From: Aspidapion aeneum | Taxonomy: Eukaryota; Arthropoda; Insecta; Coleoptera; Brentidae | Direction: 5' to 3' | NCBI GenBank assembly: GCA_963576565.1 | Contig: OY755046.1 | Location: 63,833,379-63,897,378, forward strand | Length of the DNA: 64,000 nt | In this document: positions 21,801 to 29,730 of the stretch, piece by piece | Position numbering within the stretch: position 1 is the first letter of the stretch | Layout of the letters: each line of letters starts with the position of its first letter | The notes under the pieces: generated by a model | The model's input: the letters and a program-made list of their open reading frames with translations, nothing else | Databases searched by the model: none | Told to the model about the DNA's origin: nothing | Program-made: the position numbers and the translations under genes

Positions 21801-24224
21801 GTGAGAGCAATGTGTAAATAAAAAAACTAACAATAAGTTGATTTCATTGATGTGACTACGTTCTTTTAGTTCCATGACCAACACTTCCCAGAAATTCTAG
21901 AATAGGGATCATGCTCTCGACTGCAACATACATTTTTAAAAAACACTTTTTATTGGCACTTCATTTATTGTTTTAATGGAATTTAATTTATCTTGTTTTT
22001 GTTTTAAAACCTACCACAAATTCACGCTGGTACAAAACCTATAAGCAGTGGTGTTGTTGTTGACAGAAACGGCAAACGACAAGTGGCGACACCCCAATAA
22101 CTTGAGGGTAGTAGTTATACTTATCGCGTGGTTCCTATCACTCTGTAGACGTTTTTTAGTGGCGAAAGCTAGTTAATAATACGTTTCTGCAACGAAGGAG
22201 TAGAAATTCGAGTGTGTTATCTAGAACTAAAAAGGAATGCCGACATAAAAGTCGTACGTGACACGTTGCCGTAACTTAGGCTCACTTTCAAGTAACCCTT
22301 TCGACTATCAGGGAATATAGTTTGGGACGCCATGTTTTTTTGTAACAAAGAAAATTTAATATTTTTGTTGTCGTTTTATGAGCTCATATTAAGGAGCTAT
22401 ACTATTTTATAAACAAATTAGTTGAAGCTTACCAAAAATGCTCTTCTTAAGCACCATTTGTTGGAGTTAACTGTCGATTATGAAAACATAACCTCCAAAA
22501 TCACAACACAAAAATTCCATCAGCTACCAGAAAACGGCTCAATTTTACGGGCGCACCGGTTTTTTGCAATATATATAATGCATGTTATACAAAAAACTTT
22601 GCGTCGCACTCGAATTTTGATCCTCCGTTCGTAAATTCTCACACTTTTGGATAACATAGTACATATTATAGCCATAACCAAACAAAAAAACTAAGCGAGT
22701 CTGTTTACTGTTGTGTCCACCATATTGTGTAACAATTCTACCAAAAAGAAACGATTATATTATTTGCAACTACATCGCAACTTTTATGCCATTACGGAAA
22801 AAAACAGCCTCTACGACGTAGTAGATACCTGGCTACGACGTAGTAGTGTAGTTGTTACTACAGTGACTTTAAACACTTGGCCTAGTAGTTACAACCAGAA
22901 ATTGGTTCCCCACTTAGGGAATTATAACGTCGCTGTATGGTATACTGAGACGTAGCGGGAGTACGTTGCGGTTACTTTTAAGAAATTCTTTCTAGTTGGG
23001 GTTTCGTCGTTACAACTTTAAATGTTTGTTGGGACGCCTATCCGCCATTTTGAATCCGCCATATCTTTCAAAAAACGCATTTACCAGAATGACAACAAGT
23101 CAAAGCCTAATATATGAGATGCCCTTAACAAAGTTAGCTTATCGGCAGAAAGTTGGCACGACTTGCACACGAAACTTGATTTGTCCATAGACTATTCCCT
23201 AAAGCTACTCATACACGTACCGACATTCAGCAGCACAGCACTTTTTAAAGGCTGATCAAACCTAACATTGGCCGCCATGTGAAAAACTGTGTTGACATTT
23301 TCTTGCAACAACATCAAATTTTGATCGGATAAGTTACAGTTGGGATATGAGACGTCACCGTTAATGCACTGGAGCTTGCTGAAGAGTTCTTCACCGTTTT
23401 TTTGATCGCGAATGCGATCAAATAACTAAAATAAATAGAAATTAAATAGTTTTTTCATTTTTCTTATTGACGGTAGAAAAATCTATTGAAAAATGCATGG
23501 AAAAACTTCAGGATGCAGTCACCTAAGTTCACAGTTGGACCACAAAGTGGCGAATAAAATTAAATGAAACCAAATCAATTCATGTTGATTTTGCAAAAAA
23601 AATATAAATCACATACAAATACCAATTAACAACATTCCCGTACCATATTCAAATCAGGCAAAATATCTCGGTATAACACTTGATGCCAAATTGCGCTGGA
23701 AAGCACATGTTAAGAAAAAAAAAGAAGAACTTGAGATAGGGTATAGAAAAATGAACTGGCTAATTGGAAGGAAGTCCAATTTAACAATTCATAATAAGTT
23801 ACTGCTTTATAGACAAATACTGAAACCAGTATGAACATATGGTGGTTTCATCCAACGGAATTCCCATGTTTTGGCATTTTCTCTTCCAGACTTTAAGGAC
23901 CTGTTCCAAATATATCTTGAAGAGCGTAGGCGAGATACAGCAACCTTGTTTAAGACCTTTATTTACTTGAAAGCTTTTGGTTTAATTATTTATGCTTACC
24001 GGACAATTTAAAAAATCATCCAACCTTTCAATGGCATCTCTTCCTTTTTTGTTTCGAATCAAAATATAAATCGTGGTTATTCCTGGGCAAGACCTCAGAA
24101 GTTTCTCGACCAAAACTTTACCCATGAATCCTGTGGCGCCCGTGATAAAGATACTTTGACCTGAGTACCATTTGGAGATTTCCGAAATCGAAGGCAGGGA
24201 ATTCTCCATGCTTTTTGAATTTAT
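2926..24224 (-). CDS. Fatty acyl-CoA reductase (FAR), 8 coding exons, 3' end missing
   Basis: NADPH-dependent reductase that turns fatty acyl-CoA into fatty alcohol for wax, hydrocarbon or pheromone synthesis; FARs usually sit on ER or peroxisome membranes. Transcript order of coding exons: 24209-24000, 23425-23221, 15556-15421, 15134-14965, 13443-13360, 9678-9527, 4155-3956, 3183-2926. Together they give 1415 coding bases (471 codons plus 2 bases) with matching phases and no stop. Visible parts: Rossmann motif GATGFMG at residues 24-30, [13 protein letters not shown] in the strand before the active site, catalytic YAYTK (Tyr213, Lys217), [13 protein letters not shown], then the C-terminal 'sterile' region with WYPGGGMKS and [10 protein letters not shown]. 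Family members are about 500-530 residues, so one last exon, normally with a membrane segment, is missing. Introns of 0.3-7.7 kb are filled with transposons, yet the frame is intact, so the gene looks functional. FAR family is near certain; which paralogue cannot be said. Confidence 0.95.
3267..3475. repeat. Inverted-repeat MITE of about 210 bp
   Basis: Left arm (3267-3325, containing CAACTGCTAAATTTACTTGT and GTCGCAGTTGAGTACAAAAT) is complementary to the right arm 3418-3475 with few mismatches. Lies in the FAR intron 3184-3955. Confidence 0.65.
3480..3786 (-). repeat. Dispersed repeat, second copy at 47230-49045
   Basis: The 300-bp sequence, with AAATCGGTTCAGCCGTTTAG near 3682-3701, reappears inverted in two pieces at 47230-47275 and 48775-49045, separated there by a 1.5-kb insertion. 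No coding potential. Confidence 0.7.
3881..3930. repeat. (TC)n microsatellite
   Basis: About 50 bp of pure TC apart from one G at 3915. Lies in the FAR intron 25 bases past the donor of the 3956-4155 exon. Confidence 0.95.
3956..4155 (-). CDS. FAR exon (residues 320-386)
   Basis: Begins [20 protein letters not shown] and carries the FAR hallmark WYPGGGMKS, followed by a hydrophobic stretch around [20 protein letters not shown]. Acceptor TATTATAG, donor GTAAGT. A (TC)n tract lies 25 bases beyond the donor. Confidence 0.94.
4310..9380. repeat. Satellite array, about 30 units of ~168-170 bp, inside a FAR intron
   Basis: Each unit contains CTATGGCCCTACCATACTGC, AACTCGGTGCTTTTGTTGAT, GATTCCCTACCCTAAAATTC and CGTTTTTCCGAATCTTAACT. 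Unit starts such as 4861, 5029 and 5199 give a period of 168-170. Units near the two edges are the most diverged. Segments are themselves duplicated: about 4801-5280 recurs at 6612-7090 (offset 1811), and about 6340-6490 recurs at offset 967, including the same shortened unit. The array fills most of the intron 4156-9526. Confidence 0.95.
9527..9678 (-). CDS. FAR exon (residues 269-319)
   Basis: Encodes [20 protein letters not shown], the substrate-domain strand found in FARs, and ends at VYHITANL. Acceptor ATTTTTAG, donor GTAAGT. A dispersed repeat begins at about 9698, some 18 bases from the acceptor, so the branch point is close to or inside the repeat. Confidence 0.94.
9698..10145. repeat. 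Dispersed repeat with (TG)n tract, copy 1 of 3
   Basis: Shared modules with copies at 57244-57832 and 63373-63592: CCYRCGCAGCAATGGC-like start, ATGTGTTATTTGGGTGTATT, a TG tract (here 9807-9859), GTAACACGATAGCTC, TGAGCTGATTAGATTTT. No protein recognised; frames through the TG tract are artefacts. Confidence 0.75.
10229..13219. mobile_element. Long-TIR element with internal degenerate satellite
   Basis: TIRs of about 100 bp (10229-10330 and 13117-13219) begin TCTAGAAGC and share TTGACCCCGCTGAATCCGAA. The interior is made of diverged units of about 165-190 bp with an 'acggacgcccctggagagttt' core and 'aaaattttcttaaaaac...gtagaaaataaaattncctttt'. The same family appears at 18040-19190 and in the foldback at 29.2-35.3 kb. 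A minisatellite-bearing element (11208-12198) is nested in it. Lies in the FAR intron 9679-13359. Confidence 0.75.
11208..12198 (+). mobile_element. Non-autonomous hAT-like element with ACAGTAC minisatellite, copy 1
   Basis: Ends CGAGGGGTCATCAGC (11208) and GCCGATGACCCCTCG (12198) form about 15-bp TIRs. A perfect 8-bp duplication CACAAAAT lies at 11200-11207 and 12199-12206. The interior is an array of ~10-bp units (CAACAGTACTCGACAGTACA and variants with CAGGACCC) interrupted by three poly-T blocks with GGTCGCAAGTCTTTTGAG-like repeats. No transposase. Long open frames in several phases are by-products of the repeat. Confidence 0.9.
13360..13443 (-). CDS. FAR exon of 84 bp (residues 241-269)
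   Basis: Encodes [20 protein letters not shown] and GIMVAAGKG, the conserved segment after RPSI. Acceptor TTTTTAG precedes 13443 and donor GTATTC follows 13360. It is too short to stand out by ORF length and was recognised from the conserved peptide and from phase on both sides. Confidence 0.93.
13600..14775 (+). repeat. 125-bp tandem repeat family, copy 1
   Basis: A leader (CAGTGCCTCGCCAAGTTCGC at about 13690, ACTCACTCATTATAG near 13885) is followed by about five units containing CTTCCAGAAACGCTAGAGAG, GATAGGAACTATGATAAAAC and CCCCTATAAATGTAAAGTTA. It ends in a tail (AAGCCAAGTTCGCGAAAATG at 14648). Other copies: 26985-28625 (inverted) and 53640-54890. Lies in the FAR intron 13444-14964. Confidence 0.8.
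14965..15134 (-). CDS. FAR exon with the catalytic Tyr-Lys pair
   Basis: Reads [20 protein letters not shown] and then [17 protein letters not shown]. The YxxxK catalytic pair of extended short-chain dehydrogenases is Tyr213/Lys217. It ends inside RPSI, at the donor GTAAGT; the acceptor is ATTTAAG. Confidence 0.94.
15421..15556 (-). CDS. FAR exon (residues 139-184)
   Basis: Reads [19 protein letters not shown], then [20 protein letters not shown], the strand leading into the active site. Acceptor AAG precedes 15556; donor GTTAGT follows 15421. The 7.66-kb intron before it (15557-23220) is the longest fully visible intron and carries most of the repeats between 15.6 and 23.2 kb. Confidence 0.93.
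15668..15969. repeat. G-rich MITE fragment and shared 130-bp repeat
   Basis: 15668-15840 begins GGCCTGTCCTTAAATTACGG and has G-runs at both ends, resembling a common arthropod MITE. 15840-15969 is the complement of about 23040-23190 (GACAACAAGTCAAAGCCTAA, GCACGACTTGCACACGAAAC in the latter). No gene. Confidence 0.6.
15970..17306 (-). mobile_element. Hairpin-ended (GACA)n element, copy 1, interrupted
   Basis: Inverted relative to the 21 kb copy. The internal end is intact (17244-17306, hairpin then GGCAGAGTATT), but the hairpin at the other end has been replaced by unrelated repeat at about 15969. It is interrupted by the minisatellite element at 16468-17134. Contains a (CTGT)n tract at 16045-16095. 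Confidence 0.85.
16468..17134 (-). mobile_element. Non-autonomous hAT-like element with ACAGTAC minisatellite, copy 2
   Basis: Opposite orientation to copy 1. Ends CGAGGGGTCATCGGC (16468) and GATGACCCCTCC (17134, last base changed). Perfect 8-bp duplication GTTTTGAT at 16460-16467 and 17135-17142. The internal array of ACTGTCGAGTACTGTTGGGT units and poly-A blocks is shorter than in copy 1. Sits inside the hairpin-ended element. Confidence 0.9.
17307..18039. other. Intronic DNA without recognised gene
   Basis: AT-rich, with a small GC-rich patch at 17630-17700. Open frames of 60-75 codons on both strands here resemble no family I know. Confidence 0.5.
18040..19190. repeat. Degenerate ~170-bp satellite, related to 10.2-13.2 kb
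   Basis: About five units with 'attttctcaaaaactaagc', 'attgtagaaaataaaatt' and 'cagcggcgtccgtttatt' modules, bounded by CCCCAGACTCCCCAGTCCTG at 18067 and CCGCCATATTGAATCCGCCA at 19084. Lies in the FAR intron 15557-23220. Confidence 0.65.
19548..23034 (+). mobile_element. CCCAAC-TIR element, long copy
   Basis: Starts CCCCAACTAACATTTATAGT; the complement of the end is CCCAACAAACATTTAAAGT, giving an about 18-bp TIR with two mismatches. 19548-19995 and 22290-23034 match the short copy at 811-2012. The 2.3 kb between them are absent from the short copy, so they are either original interior or a later insertion. That interior holds a hairpin-ended element (21020-21785). No transposase recognised. 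Confidence 0.7.
21020..21785 (+). mobile_element. Hairpin-ended (GACA)n element, copy 2
   Basis: Begins AATACTCTGCCAATATATGG and ends GTGTGAGCTAA. The left hairpin is damaged (AGCTCACACTAGG...TGTGAGCT); the right hairpin AGCTCACACTACTATAG...GTGTGAGCT is complete. The interior has three diverged 'ccnccccacccttt...aactccagactcaattaccttt' blocks, then ATCGGCCAAGCGGTTTTTGA, the (CAGA)n tract and CGCAAAGATATATAAAAA. Confidence 0.9.
23040..23205. repeat. Dispersed repeat, inverted partner of 15840-15969
   Basis: Contains CCGCCATATCTTTCAAAAAA and GGCACGACTTGCACACGAAA, ending TTGTCCATAGAC next to the FAR exon donor (23219). No protein. Confidence 0.6.
23221..23425 (-). CDS. FAR exon (residues 71-139)
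   Basis: Begins [15 protein letters not shown] and includes the FAR signature [19 protein letters not shown]. Acceptor TTTTAG precedes 23425; donor GTACGT follows 23221. It ends one base into a Gly codon that is completed by the exon at 15556. Confidence 0.93.
23480..23840 (+). pseudogene. Jockey-type reverse transcriptase fragment
   Basis: The plus strand reads, with frame breaks, [16 protein letters not shown] and then [20 protein letters not shown] and [20 protein letters not shown], the segment after the RT catalytic core in jockey non-LTR elements. Stops at the C-terminal ILKPV and a frameshift mark it as dead. Inserted in the 574-bp first coding intron of FAR. Confidence 0.8.
23850..23982 (-). 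pseudogene. RT fragment of the same family as 57.8-58.6 kb
   Basis: The minus strand reads [20 protein letters not shown] and then a [12 protein letters not shown] stretch, equivalent to the LKNWKRKVHGMGI stretch at 58.6 kb. This is the part just before the FADD box of a non-LTR RT. No flanking retrotransposon ends seen. Confidence 0.75.
24000..24224 (-). CDS. FAR exon with start codon and 15 bases of 5' UTR
   Basis: The acceptor TTTCTTACAG ends at 24225 (AG at 24226-24225). The exon begins ATAAATTC and the first ATG is at 24209-24207, giving [20 protein letters not shown] at the N-terminus. It carries the nucleotide-binding GATGFMG motif (residues 24-30) and ends at codon 70 (Pro), with donor GTAAGC at 23999. 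An acceptor just before the ATG shows that a non-coding first exon lies further right. A transposon TIR starts at 24253, only 27 bases upstream of the acceptor. Confidence 0.93.
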
Positions 24225-24252
24225 CTGTAAGAAACCAAAACATAAATTAAAA

Positions 24253-25775
24253 CCCGCCCACATAGCACAAAAATCACATCAACGTTAAATTAACGTGAAC
24301 AAAAATAACAAAATTTTTTTAAACTTGAAAACAACCTCATACCATGTAATATTTATTTTGTTAAATCTACATGCTTGAAGATAACTTAAAAACAAGGAGA
24401 AATCAAGCTATAAAAATGTGCTTTTTGCTGAAGTTTCTGGTGCTGTGTATATAACGTGTTTTTTACCCTCGTTATTTTCATGTACCAAATTCACGCTTGA
24501 AAAGTACTCCACAACATGTTCTAAAACGCCACTAGATTAAGACTTCTCAAACCTACTAACTTTCTGCGTCTTTTTTGGTCACGTTTTTTTAATAACATTT
24601 TTTTAACTTAAAAGAGACGCGAAAGGAAGTTTACTAGTTTAAGACTACAATACTTCAAGACAATTTTAAAGATGGCGCTTAAGGCAAGACAAAATATCTA
24701 TTTATCTATCTATATACATTATGTTTTTTTTAAAGGCTAAACAAGAGTTTTTAACAGTAAACACTTTCACAGAATATTAATGTGTCTTTGTCAGGATAAT
24801 AACAGATGCGTCGTGATCGTGGATCAGGGATCAGTTCCTTAACATGTTTTTGGAGTTTAGAGGCCAAAACACTGCCTGATATTTCGTAGAGTTGGGCAAA
24901 ACAGTGATTTTCGACTAACCGGTGAAGTAGCGACAGCGATTTATAAGTAACCAGTGATTTTTAACGGTGATTTCAATCACTGTATAAAATATTTCTATTA
25001 TTCATTCTTCATTCACTATTTTACCTAGTAAAATATTTCTATTATGCATTCACTATTTTACCTAGTATTCCAGAGAGCATCCCCTGCGGCTGCGGCTATA
25101 CAGTTACTTCGGCTGGGAAAAAGGTTACCTACTATTCGGTAGTGCTATTTATGATTTAACGGGCTAGGTGAAAATCGCCGTTTTCGTTCGTATGTTACCG
25201 TGAAACGTGAAACGCGATTTCACTGCCAAATATGCGTTCGGGTGCGACCAGCGACACGACGACGTCGTGAGATGCGACGTTCCTCAGATACCAGTAATAA
25301 TATTTACCAATCACTGAATAACTGCTTGTGCAGCATTTCGATAACCGGTAGCGCCAGTGATTTTTGTTTCACTGTTACTGAATCACAGTGATCGATATAT
25401 CGCCCATCTTCGTCAAATTGAAAAATCCCGACAATAGGTGTCGCTGCTGCTAGTAAAATCACAAAAATATTCGGTAGAAAAGCCATGCAAGTCACGTTTT
25501 AAAATTCGTGTAGAAAAGGCGTGAATCTAATGTGATTTTAACGTTGATAAAAATCACTTGAAACTAACGTAAAAACATTGCTGTTTTAATTTGATAATGG
25601 CGTCATTAAAACGCAGTTTTTAGCAACGTTATTTTTTATAACGTTAATGAATGACCTATTAAGCTTGTTTTCATATATGAAATTAAAGTTTTTTTCTAGC
25701 AGCTTTTAAAATCAACGTTTTTTTTTCTCACGCCTTTTTTACGTGTTAAACACGTGATTGTGCTATGTGGGCGGG
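24253..25775. mobile_element. TIR element ending CCCGCCCACATAGCACAA
   Basis: Left end CCCGCCCACATAGCACAA at 24253; the exact complement ends at 25775. The subterminal regions are both rich in AACGTTAAATTAACGTG-like inverted motifs. A nested block at about 24890-25415 is bounded by CAGTGATT/AATCACTG motifs and holds a tandem duplication (24988-25065). No transposase. Lies in the FAR 5' intron, 27 bases upstream of the acceptor. Confidence 0.7.
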
Positions 25776-25959
25776 AACCCATAGAAACCTTAAATCTTGA
25801 CAGTAGTTAATATGTAACTACTTATTACGTTTATACGCGCCTAAAAGCAGATTAAAATTAATTTAATAGTGTTTACAAAAACGCTTTATGTTGTCTTATT
25901 TTATGCTTATTGGTCTTTTTATTCGTGAAAAATGTTGAAAATATGTAAAAAAATCTTAG

Positions 25960-26380
25960 AACTTTTTGGGGGGCAGGCCCGGGCCCACTTCCTGGGTACC
26001 CCCATGGTAGGACAAACATTTTTTAATGTTTGATATGATAAAGTCATTAGATTTAAGCAAAAATGAACTGTTTCTTCTTAATTAATTTCAAGAACTTTCG
26101 CACAAAAAAGTTTGGCGTCTCATCACTTAAAAAATGGACCGTGTAACATATAAGTAAATCGACGTGGGTCACAAATGTTTCTGTTTAATTTAAAATGCCC
26201 CTTACGTGAGAACATATCCATGGGCGCACCCAGGGGGGAGCCTGGGGCCGCCTACCCCCAAGCCTAAGATTTTTGTATATATTTTCCATATATTTCATGA
26301 ATAAACACAAAAAATAGCATGAAACACGACATTATGAGGCCTCGGGCCCCCCCAAGACATATTCGTGGGTGCGCCATTGA
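25960..26380. mobile_element. G/C-run MITE fragments
   Basis: 25964-26010 is a CCCGGGCCC-bearing fragment. 26218-26380 is a near-complete MITE with ends CATGGGCGCACCCAGG and the complement GTGGGTGCGCCATTG, and the same interior ('tatattttccatatatttcatgaata') as 36603-36764. Confidence 0.6.
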
Positions 26381-26984
26381 CATAGGTACCTCTTGAATTA
26401 TTTAAATTTTTAGTATATTGCAAAAAAAGTGTATGAACAAAAAAATAGTAGGTACTTGTGTCATAAGGTCTTGTATGTTTACTCATCATATAGCCTAGAA
26501 TTAATGAAAGAGTAAACACACTTCACAAGTGGTATGCTAGCTAAGTATTACAAAATATATAGGTATGTATGTAGATACCCACCTAGTTAAAATAAAAGAA
26601 TTTTGCCAATTACATTATTGACCTTTTTCAATTTTAAGTGCTCATCATAAGATTTCCATGTAGGTACCTACACTTGAGCTAAAAAATGTTGTCCCATTGA
26701 TTTCTCCCTTCAACGAAATATAACACAATTTGGCAATGGGGGATCGTAGCGATCGCGGTTTGAACCAAAGTAGGAGACATTTTTTTGTCGACAATTAGGG
26801 GTTTTAGCAGCTTGCTTAACTTCAGGGCAGTGAAATGAGCATTTTTCACTGGGAATTTAAAAAAAAGTGTTATATCGTGGGATCCCTCACTTATTATCTT
26901 TAAAGATAAGAAAAATACTTCACTTTACGAATAAAAGCACCGAGTTGTGAAAGATGTTGTGTATAAAATAATTAATCATAACAA
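26381..26984. other. No gene recognised
   Basis: AT-rich DNA with short unrecognised frames only. Confidence 0.5.
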
Positions 26985-27440
26985 AAACATTTCATGTAAA
27001 AAAAGCCAAGTACGCGAAAATGGCATTCCATAAAAAGATTTGAGATAAAAGTAAAGCCAAGTTCTCTAATATAAATTTCAAAATGAAAGGTTCTTACTAG
27101 TTTGGAAATGTTTGTTTTACAGCCAAATGTTCAATTTAGCATTGTGCCTGAGAGTCATTTGCAGGCGTAATAGCCAAGTTTAGAAAAACATTTCCAAACT
27201 AGTAAGAAACTTTCATTTTGAAATTTGTATTTGAAAATTTTGCTTTACTTTTATCTCAAATCTTTTTATGGAATACCATTTTTGAATACTTGGCTTTTTT
27301 TACATAAAATGTTTTGTTATGATTTGACTCTTTTTTGAAAGGATTTGGATAATATTTAAGTTTTAAAGTGGTAAATTATGCGGAATATTATTGCAATGCC
27401 TTATTAAAAATTTTGAGGTTTTATCATAGTTCCTATCAGC

Positions 27441-28090
27441 CAGTGGCGGTTTCTCCATAAGTGCACATGTGCACGTGCACTCCCAAATTATACTTAAAAG
27501 ATATTAAACTTTGATCATTCCTTAATTTAATTAATAATTACCCCGAAAGGAATTCACTAAAGACTGGAATATTATCTAGAAATTAATACCCGGTATGTAT
27601 GTGTTTGTATTCGTGTTCAAAGCAAGCTCGAATCTAATTCTTTACGGTAATTTACTGGAACCAAATTCCATACACCGTGGATGTTATGTCGCATGCTAAT
27701 TACGAAATATAGAAAGAGAGGACCACATGTCCCAATAGAATTTTACAGTACATAGAATCTTCGGCACCGCGCTTATACAAAAACTAGCCTCGATGCCGCC
27801 CGCACCCCCGTGATGCCTCACGCGTCCACGATTCGCGTTGCATTTTAGAGCAGTTCACGCGCATTTTTCAGTAGTGCGCGCTTAGAACACTTCCTATTAT
27901 CGGTCGGGCGCTGGCGGTTTGTTTTGATCGACGATTTGGTATTTACGACAATGGCGGAAGTTTCTTATTCTGATAACATTAGCGTGCAATATTTAAAGGC
28001 AATTAAATTTTCATATTTGCCATTAGAAGAGAAAATATATGTTAACTATGTATGATACATTTATTATTTATTTATAATTACAATAATAAT
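27441..28090 (+). mobile_element. 5' end of a hAT element
   Basis: Starts CAGTGGCGGTTTCTCCATAA, followed by palindromic GTGCACATGTGCACGTGCAC. It is inserted between parts of a 125-bp unit (CCTATCAGC before it). The matching 3' TIR was not found before the unit resumes near 28090, so the element is truncated. Confidence 0.65.
27951..28055 (+). pseudogene. Probable N-terminus of a hAT transposase, truncated
   Basis: ATG at 27951 opens MAEVSYSDNISVQYLKAIKF and ends at TGA 28053-28055 after 34 codons. Its place behind a hAT 5' end and an LPLEEKI-type stretch suggest the start of a hAT transposase whose remainder is lost. Identification rests mostly on position. Confidence 0.45.
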
Positions 28091-28639
28091 AGGTTGGTAA
28101 GTAATGGCAATGTTACTTTTACACAACTTTACATTTATAGGGGAGGAAAGCAAATTAAAATTTTGGAATTTTTCAATTTTTTCCTATAGTTTTATCATAT
28201 TTCCTATCGGTCTGCCAAAGCCCAGCTCTCTTGCGCCTCTGGACGTGGGCAATGTTACTTTTACATAACTTTACATATATAGGCGAGAGGAGTGAATTAG
28301 AATTTTGGGGTTTTTTGATTTTTTCCAAGGGTTTGTGGTGCCAAATTTCACCTTTGTGGCATATCTGGAAGTACAATAGAATTTTGATGATCTACCTATA
28401 CATGAGTGTAGATGAGTGAGTGAGTGAGTGAGTGGCAATTTCGACGTTTTTTTAAAATGCCTTTACTACTTTATAGAAGTCCATGAAACTTGAAGGGATT
28501 GTTAACTCTATAAAGATCTACGACTGTGCAAAGTTTGAGTTTCGTAGCACATTCTGAACTAGAGTTTTAGATAGGTCAAATATGGGCTGAAAGGTTTCAA
28601 GAAAAGATGGTGCAGTAGTTTCCGATCAAACTTGGCGGA

Positions 28640-28705
28640 TTAATAATTAAAGTTCCCCGCCCAGGTATATATCTTGAGGGCCCCCTGGATACGCCCATGC
28701 CATAA
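28640..28705. mobile_element. MITE fragment
   Basis: Carries a truncated C/G-run end (GAGGGCCCCCTGGATACGCC) like the MITEs at 42947 and 57268. The following 430 bp hold no gene I recognise. Confidence 0.4.
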
Positions 28706-29467
28706 TAGATGCGAGAAAACCAGATTGTAGAAAACGTTGTAAATTTCGAACTAAAGCTTTTGCAGTATTGTTTTGTTTTGCCTTGTATATACTTTTACCA
28801 ATTTTTGATTTGGAGGTTGTACGCATGAATAGAAATATTAAATAAAAAAAAATCATTTATTATAAGAAGTGTAAGTGACCAAGCATTGATTAAATTTTGC
28901 TCAATCATCGGGGTCATTGAAATAAACATAATGCTGCCGTTCATTCTCGGTTTCATTATTAGTAATTTTCGATGAACGACCTTCGAAGCACGGCAGTACT
29001 GCTGAAGAACGTCCTTGTCGGAAGAAGCGCTGCACAACCGCACTTCCGACAAAAAGTACGTAGATATTTTACCTCAAAAAAATTAGCGCTAGTAGGCACC
29101 TATATTCGTCCATAAGACCTAGTCATTCTGGGTGTTTGTAGGTAGCTTTATTTTTGTTGAAAATGTAATTTAGCCCAGTCATTAACGAATTTTAGCTTGC
29201 AAAAGATGGTGTAGTCGCGATTTTGACATATGTTGTTAACATTGGAGTCCTTAACATAAATTTAAGTTTTCGATCTTGGGAGGAGGGGCTGTCCCCGCCA
29301 TCTTTGATTTAGTATGCACAAAAAAGGTTTTTTTTTAATTACTTGGTTACTATACGTTTTAGAGAAAAGATTTTTAAACAAAAGTGGAAGACAATAAAAT
29401 TTTCTACAAAAACGCATTTGTACTTTTTTTTGCCAGTCGAATGGTTTTGGAGTGATGACGCTAAACA

Positions 29468-29730
29468 CAGTGGCGTATCCAGTATTTCCAGGGGGGAGGG
29501 GCCAAAGTGGCAGCAAACATCAAAAAAAAATTTTTTGGTGGTTTTTGATAGAAATTGAGGTGTGAAATTTAGTAGCTAATGAAGATGAATAGTGCCGCAG
29601 GCGAAATTTAAAAAAAAATAATTAGAATTTGTGACAAATTTTAAATAAATGATGCTCCTAAACTAAAAAATAAGTTAATATGTTTGGGAGGGGGGGCCTC
29701 TGCCCCCTCCCCCTTCTGGATCCACCACTG
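29468..29730. mobile_element. hAT MITE, 263 bp
   Basis: Ends CAGTGGCGTATCCAG and CTGGATCCACCACTG are inverted repeats. The flanks GCTAAACA (29460-29467) and GCTATACA (29731-29738) are an 8-bp duplication with one change. The interior has G-rich and C-rich runs next to the ends. Confidence 0.85.

Larger units (their letters stand above)
26985..28625 (-). repeat. 125-bp repeat family, copy 2, with a 135-bp inverted repeat
   Basis: 26985-27120 and 27190-27335 are complementary arms (AAGCCAAGTACGCGAAAATG against its complement), equal to the tail of this family. 27336-28400 carries 125-bp units inverted relative to 13.6 kb, split by a hAT fragment at 27441. It ends in the shared (GTGA)n leader at about 28410-28435 and sequence to about 28625. 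Confidence 0.75.

Noticed and set aside
28795..29052. Minus-strand frame with SEVRLCSASSDKDVLQQYCR, overlapping a second plausible frame
   Set aside because: Two frames look equally coding-like, no splice partners or known domain found; left unannotated.
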